Positions 38,748 through 41,861 of a DNA stretch of 41,861 bases are shown here, in pieces. The translations under genes and the position numbers were made by a program. The stretch covers positions 1-41,861 of the forward strand of contig CAZCWX010000171.1 of the NCBI GenBank assembly GCA_964502465.1. The letters are read 5' to 3'. The number at the start of each line of letters is the position of its first letter. Positions within the stretch are counted from its first letter, which is position 1. This stretch comes from CAZCWX01 sp964502465. Its GTDB lineage: Bacteria > Desulfobacterota > Binatia > Bin18. The notes under the pieces were generated by a model. The model saw only the letters and a list, made by a program, of their open reading frames with translations. It was not told where the DNA came from and did no database searches.

Positions 38748-39800
38748 ATGATTGAAGTCGGCATCGTCGGTGGTTCAGGGTATTCTGGGGGAGAATTGCT
38801 CCGCATCCTCCTGCAGCATCCTTCTGTGCGTGTGAAGTGGGTGACCTCGCGTGGAGGCAAGCGACTCGAACATATTCATCGCAATTTTTATGGGATGGGC
38901 CTGGAGTTTATTCCCCTTGAAGAAGCCCGTGGGAGCGCTGTCGTTTTTCTCTGTACGCCCTCTCGTGAATCGATGTTGCACGCCCAACGGTTTCTTGACG
39001 AAGGTGCCAAAGTCATTGACCTTGGGTCCGATTTTCGCTTGAAGAACCGAGAGATCTTCGAAACCGTCTATAAGACAGTGCATACGTGTTGGGAGTTAGT
39101 GAGTGAGGCTCCGTATGGTCTGACCGAATTGCGGCACGAGGAGGTCCGTCAAGCGCGTCTTGTTGCCAACCCCGGCTGTTTTGCGACAGCCACCATTTTG
39201 GGTCTGGCTCCATTAGTAAAAGAAAGACTCATCGAATTCGACCGCATTGTCGTCGATGGTGTCTCTGGTACCTCCGGTGCCGGAGCACAGCCTGAAACGC
39301 AGAGCCAACACGCGGAAATCGGTAACTCAATCTTCGCGTATAATGTCACTGATCACCGCCATACATACGAAGTGGAACAGGAATTATCTGCTCTGGCGGC
39401 GGAGAAGATTGCGCTGCACTTTACGCCGTTCTACGCACCGTTCTCCCGCGGTATCCTCGCTGTCTGTCACGGCTTTATGACCGAGTCCCTGGATCGCGGT
39501 CAGGTGCTCGATCTGTTCAAAGATTTTTACCAAGGCCAATATTTCATCCAGATGCTGGATATGGAGAAGGATGCCAAGATTTCCTGGCAATATCTCCCGT
39601 ATCCCAGCGTTGCCACACTGGCGGGGTCGAACTTCTGCCAGATCGGTGTCGATGTGGATCATAAACGTGGCCGAGTTATTATCTTTTCTGCGCTTGACAA
39701 CCTGGTCAAGGGTGCGGCTGGAGCAGCGGTGCAGAATATGAATGTGATGTTTGGCCTCCCAGAAGAGACAGGGCTGACGATGCTTGGGATGCACCCCTGA
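38748..39800 (+). CDS. argC: N-acetyl-gamma-glutamyl-phosphate reductase
   Basis: ArgC reduces N-acetylglutamyl phosphate to the semialdehyde with NADPH in arginine synthesis. The protein is 350 residues from ATG 38748, with GAGGAGG in the right place; an upstream GTG at 38724 is less likely. The Rossmann motif is GIVGGSGYSGGELLR. The catalytic cysteine is C144 in NPGCFATA, and the partner histidine lies in LHFTPFYAPFSRGI. Motif VSGTSGAGA confirms the long ArgC type. Other arg genes are not in the window. Confidence 0.97.
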   Translation: MIEVGIVGGSGYSGGELLRILLQHPSVRVKWVTSRGGKRLEHIHRNFYGMGLEFIPLEEARGSAVVFLCTPSRESMLHAQRFLDEGAKVIDLGSDFRLKNREIFETVYKTVHTCWELVSEAPYGLTELRHEEVRQARLVANPGCFATATILGLAPLVKERLIEFDRIVVDGVSGTSGAGAQPETQSQHAEIGNSIFAYNVTDHRHTYEVEQELSALAAEKIALHFTPFYAPFSRGILAVCHGFMTESLDRGQVLDLFKDFYQGQYFIQMLDMEKDAKISWQYLPYPSVATLAGSNFCQIGVDVDHKRGRVIIFSALDNLVKGAAGAAVQNMNVMFGLPEETGLTMLGMHP

Positions 39801-39829
39801 AACAAGAGCAGGAAAGAGAAGGGTGGAAA

Positions 39830-40348
39830 GTGTCACAAGTGACTAAATTTTATCCCCCTTCAGCACTTGTCGAGATCCTTTCCCAGCTGCACAATTTGGG
39901 GAAGCAAAGTGTCTTTACGAACGGCTGCTTTGATCTCTTGCATCCAGGCCATATTTATACACTGACCGAGGCGAAGGCTTTGGGGGATGTGTTGGTGGTC
40001 GGAATCAATAGCGACGCTTCAGTCAAACGGCTCAAAGGAGAGCAGCGCCCGATCTTGCACGAAACCGAGCGAGTCAGTCTCCTCTCTGCACTGGCAGTGG
40101 TTGATTATGTGACAGTCTTCGGCGAAGATACACCTTTCGAACTTATCCGCCTTCTGCAACCGCAGGTGCTGGTGAAGGGTGGAGACTGGCATAGTGATGC
40201 TGTAGTTGGCCGAGAGATTGTCGAGGAAAACGGTGGGAGAGTCGTGGTGATTCCATATCAACCAGGTTTCTCTACGACCGACATCATCCGTCGAATTCTG
40301 GAAGCCCATCAAGAAACGAAAAGATTGGATTCTCCGAGCAATCTGTAG
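39830..40348 (+). CDS. rfaE2: D-glycero-beta-D-manno-heptose 1-phosphate adenylyltransferase
   Basis: This enzyme activates heptose 1-phosphate with ATP to ADP-heptose, a precursor of the LPS inner core. The protein is 172 residues from GTG 39830, a single nucleotidyltransferase domain. Motifs are FTNGCFDLLHPGH with the HxGH signature at 38-41, GINSDASVKRLKGEQRPI, VLVKGGDW and TTDIIRRI. It is the separate form (RfaE2/HldC-like) rather than fused to the kinase as in E. coli HldE; the kinase must lie elsewhere. It fits with lptD upstream as an LPS function. Confidence 0.93.
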   Translation: MSQVTKFYPPSALVEILSQLHNLGKQSVFTNGCFDLLHPGHIYTLTEAKALGDVLVVGINSDASVKRLKGEQRPILHETERVSLLSALAVVDYVTVFGEDTPFELIRLLQPQVLVKGGDWHSDAVVGREIVEENGGRVVVIPYQPGFSTTDIIRRILEAHQETKRLDSPSNL

Positions 40349-40413
40349 TCTACGCTTCCTTGCGACGTGGGCTATTCTGTGTTACTGAGAAGCCCTTTCA
40401 GAGGAGAACATAA

Positions 40414-40605
40414 GTGGCACGTATTTGCGAAATCTGTGGAAAAGGCCCATCAGTGGGCAATAACGTGAGTCATGCGAACAATAAGACCAAGCGTCGCTGG
40501 TTACCGAACCTCCAGCGGGTCAAAGCAAAAGTGCACGGCGCAGTGAAACGCATTCGGGTGTGTACTCGTTGTATTCGTTCCGGACTCGTTCAGAAGGCAG
40601 CGTGA
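40414..40605 (+). CDS. rpmB: 50S ribosomal protein L28, zinc form
   Basis: L28 is a late-assembly large-subunit protein of 63 residues from GTG 40414. The zinc ligands are two CxxC pairs, C5/C8 (RICEICG) and C50/C53 (VCTRCIR). The core VSHANNKTKRRWLPNLQRVKA is diagnostic. GAGGAGAA at 40401-40408 is its ribosome binding site. It is not next to rpmG here, unlike E. coli. It faces the rel gene with 50 bp between. Confidence 0.96.
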   Translation: MARICEICGKGPSVGNNVSHANNKTKRRWLPNLQRVKAKVHGAVKRIRVCTRCIRSGLVQKAA

Positions 40606-40634
40606 AGATCCGCTCACAGCTCTCAGCAGCGAGC

Positions 40635-40665
40635 GGGTAGCTTTGGGCTGTTGTGTTACCCTTTT
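40635..40665 (+). terminator. Possible weak terminator after rpmB
   Basis: GGGTA at 40635-40639 pairs with TACCC at 40657-40661 and is followed by TTTT at 40662-40665. A second pairing, CCGCTC 40610-40615 with GAGCGG 40631-40636, overlaps it by two bases. The loop is 17 bases, so stability is modest, and the right arm lies over the rel stop codon. Confidence 0.3.
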
Positions 40666-41861
40666 ACCCTTTCAACTTTGACCACACCGCGTATGCGTCC
40701 AAGATTGCGCATCATCCGGTTTAAGTCTTCGGCACTGGCAACCATCACCTCGAAAACATTCAACGCCCGCTTGTCTGAAAGGGTACGGACATCCGCATTG
40801 ATAATGTTAATGCCTACCGTGCTGATGGCTTTGCTCATTGCTGCCAACAGACCCGGCCGATCCTCGCTGAGCACTTCGACCTTCACCGGTCGTTCGTACC
40901 CAGCAGCGCCATTGTCCCAACTGACGGCTATGTGGCGTTGAGGATCACTTTCGAGCAGGCGTTGGCAGTCCGCTGTGTGGATGGTTACGCCTTTCCCACG
41001 GGTAATAACGCCAATAATTTTTTCCCCATGAAGCGGATTACAACAACGGCCAAAGCGAATGAGGACGTTTTCCTCACCGCCAACTCGTACTCCTCCTCTT
41101 CCCTCTCCGGGTGGGGTTTTTTGCCGGATCTTTTCTAGCTCAGCGGTATCAGAGCCCTGGCCAGGACTCAGCTCTTGCTGTGGAACGAAATGGGAGAGCG
41201 CACTCCCTATCGTGAGTTGACCATAGCCAATCGCGGCGAGCAGGGTTTCTTCATCTTTGAAGTGCAACTCTTTGAAGACAGCGTCTACTTTTCCCTGCTT
41301 GCGGAGGGCAGCGAGGTCAAGACGATACCGTGACAGTTCGCGTTCGAGCAACTCACGCCCGAGGGCGACACTGCGTTCACGTTGCTGGGCCTTGACCCAC
41401 TGGCGGATGCGGGCCTGGGCTTTGGAGGTCCGAACGAATTTCAGCCAATCCTTGCTCGGAGTTTGGTGAGTGGTGGTGACGATTTCAACGGTGTCCCCAT
41501 TCTGGAGTTGGTAGCGTAACGGGACGAGACGGCCGTTGACACGTGCGCCGGTACAGTGATTGCCCACCTCAGAATGCACCCGATACGCGAAGTCAATGAC
41601 TGAGGCTCCTTTCGGAAAACTGTAGAGGTCGCCCTTCGGGGTAAACGCGTAGACCTCGTCTGTGAACAGATCTTCTTTGACCGTATGCAAAAACTCTTGT
41701 GGGTCTTTGAGTTGTTGCTGCCATTCGACGAGTTGACGCAGCCAGGCAAAGTGCTGGGCCTCTTCTAACCCGCGGCCTTCTTTGTATGTCCAATGGGCAG
41801 CGATCCCTTCTTCAGCAACTCGGTGCATTTCATGGGTGCGAATCTGTACTTCAATGCGCTC
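40656..41861 (-). CDS. rel: (p)ppGpp synthetase/hydrolase, Rel/SpoT family, C-terminal part (cut by window edge)
   Basis: The reading frame enters at 41861 and runs to the stop at 40656-40658. 401 residues are visible. They start at the end of the synthetase domain (VEVQIRTHEMHRVAE-like sequence). A TGS domain follows (VYAFTPKGDLYSFPKGASVIDFAY), then a helical region, a cysteine motif (RFGRCCNPLHGEKIIGVITRGKGVTIHT) and a C-terminal ACT domain (RPGLLAAMSKAI). The enzyme makes and probably degrades the stringent-response alarmone. The hydrolase domain is outside the window, so a bifunctional Rel/SpoT cannot be separated from a RelA, although the intact cysteine motif favours Rel/SpoT. Confidence 0.95.
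   Translation of the reverse strand, partial: ERIEVQIRTHEMHRVAEEGIAAHWTYKEGRGLEEAQHFAWLRQLVEWQQQLKDPQEFLHTVKEDLFTDEVYAFTPKGDLYSFPKGASVIDFAYRVHSEVGNHCTGARVNGRLVPLRYQLQNGDTVEIVTTTHQTPSKDWLKFVRTSKAQARIRQWVKAQQRERSVALGRELLERELSRYRLDLAALRKQGKVDAVFKELHFKDEETLLAAIGYGQLTIGSALSHFVPQQELSPGQGSDTAELEKIRQKTPPGEGRGGVRVGGEENVLIRFGRCCNPLHGEKIIGVITRGKGVTIHTADCQRLLESDPQRHIAVSWDNGAAGYERPVKVEVLSEDRPGLLAAMSKAISTVGINIINADVRTLSDKRALNVFEVMVASAEDLNRMMRNLGRIRGVVKVERVKG

Noticed and set aside
1..41861. Search for a new defence, mobile or biosynthetic system
   Set aside because: Nearly every base is explained by recognised housekeeping genes. No CRISPR-like repeats, transposase, integrase, att-like repeats, toxin-antitoxin pair or unknown large gene was seen. 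The only protein not tied to a named gene is the SPOR-domain protein.

Overview
The window is a housekeeping stretch from a Gram-negative bacterium, almost all of it on the + strand. An outer membrane with lipopolysaccharide is implied by lptD and a heptose-phosphate adenylyltransferase gene. The beta' subunit carries the large trigger-loop insertion typical of Proteobacteria and related Gram-negative phyla. The gene order (two tuf copies; secY-adk-map; trpBA-accD-folC; lptD; argC) looks most like Desulfobacterota/deltaproteobacteria-type lineages or neighbours such as Binatota, Tectomicrobia or NC10. This placement is inferred from gene order and protein features only, and is weak below phylum level.

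Positions 1-28932 hold a nearly unbroken fusion of the classic translation and transcription clusters. The rif region comes first: tuf tail, rpmG, tRNA-Trp, secE, nusG, rplK, rplA, rplJ, rplL, rpoB, rpoC. The str region follows (rpsL, rpsG, tuf, without fusA), then S10 (rpsJ to rpsQ), spc (rplN to secY, adk, map, rpmJ, without infA) and alpha (rpsM, rpsK, rpsD, rpoA, rplQ). Gaps are mostly a few bases and many neighbours overlap. The only long gap is 319 bp in front of tuf, where the best promoter of the window sits. The two tuf copies are identical over all that can be compared, and tuf has a G-ending codon pattern unlike its neighbours.

Positions 28933-34283 hold a strong terminator-like hairpin, a membrane-anchored SPOR-domain gene and a trpD-trpC-trpF-trpB-trpA operon without trpE or trpG. 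A 138-bp gap between trpB and trpA contains a possible 22-codon ORF and a perfect hairpin just before the trpA start.

Positions 34284-40605 hold accD (fatty acid synthesis), folC (folate), lptD (LPS export), argC (arginine), the heptose-1-phosphate adenylyltransferase gene and rpmB. The window ends inside a convergent rel/spoT-family (p)ppGpp gene on the - strand.

I found no mobile element, CRISPR array, toxin-antitoxin pair, defence system or obviously new system. The points most worth following are regulatory and evolutionary: the tuf duplication and codon anomaly, the missing fusA, the tuf leader as apparent master control point, and the short Trp-containing ORFs next to hairpins around the trp genes.
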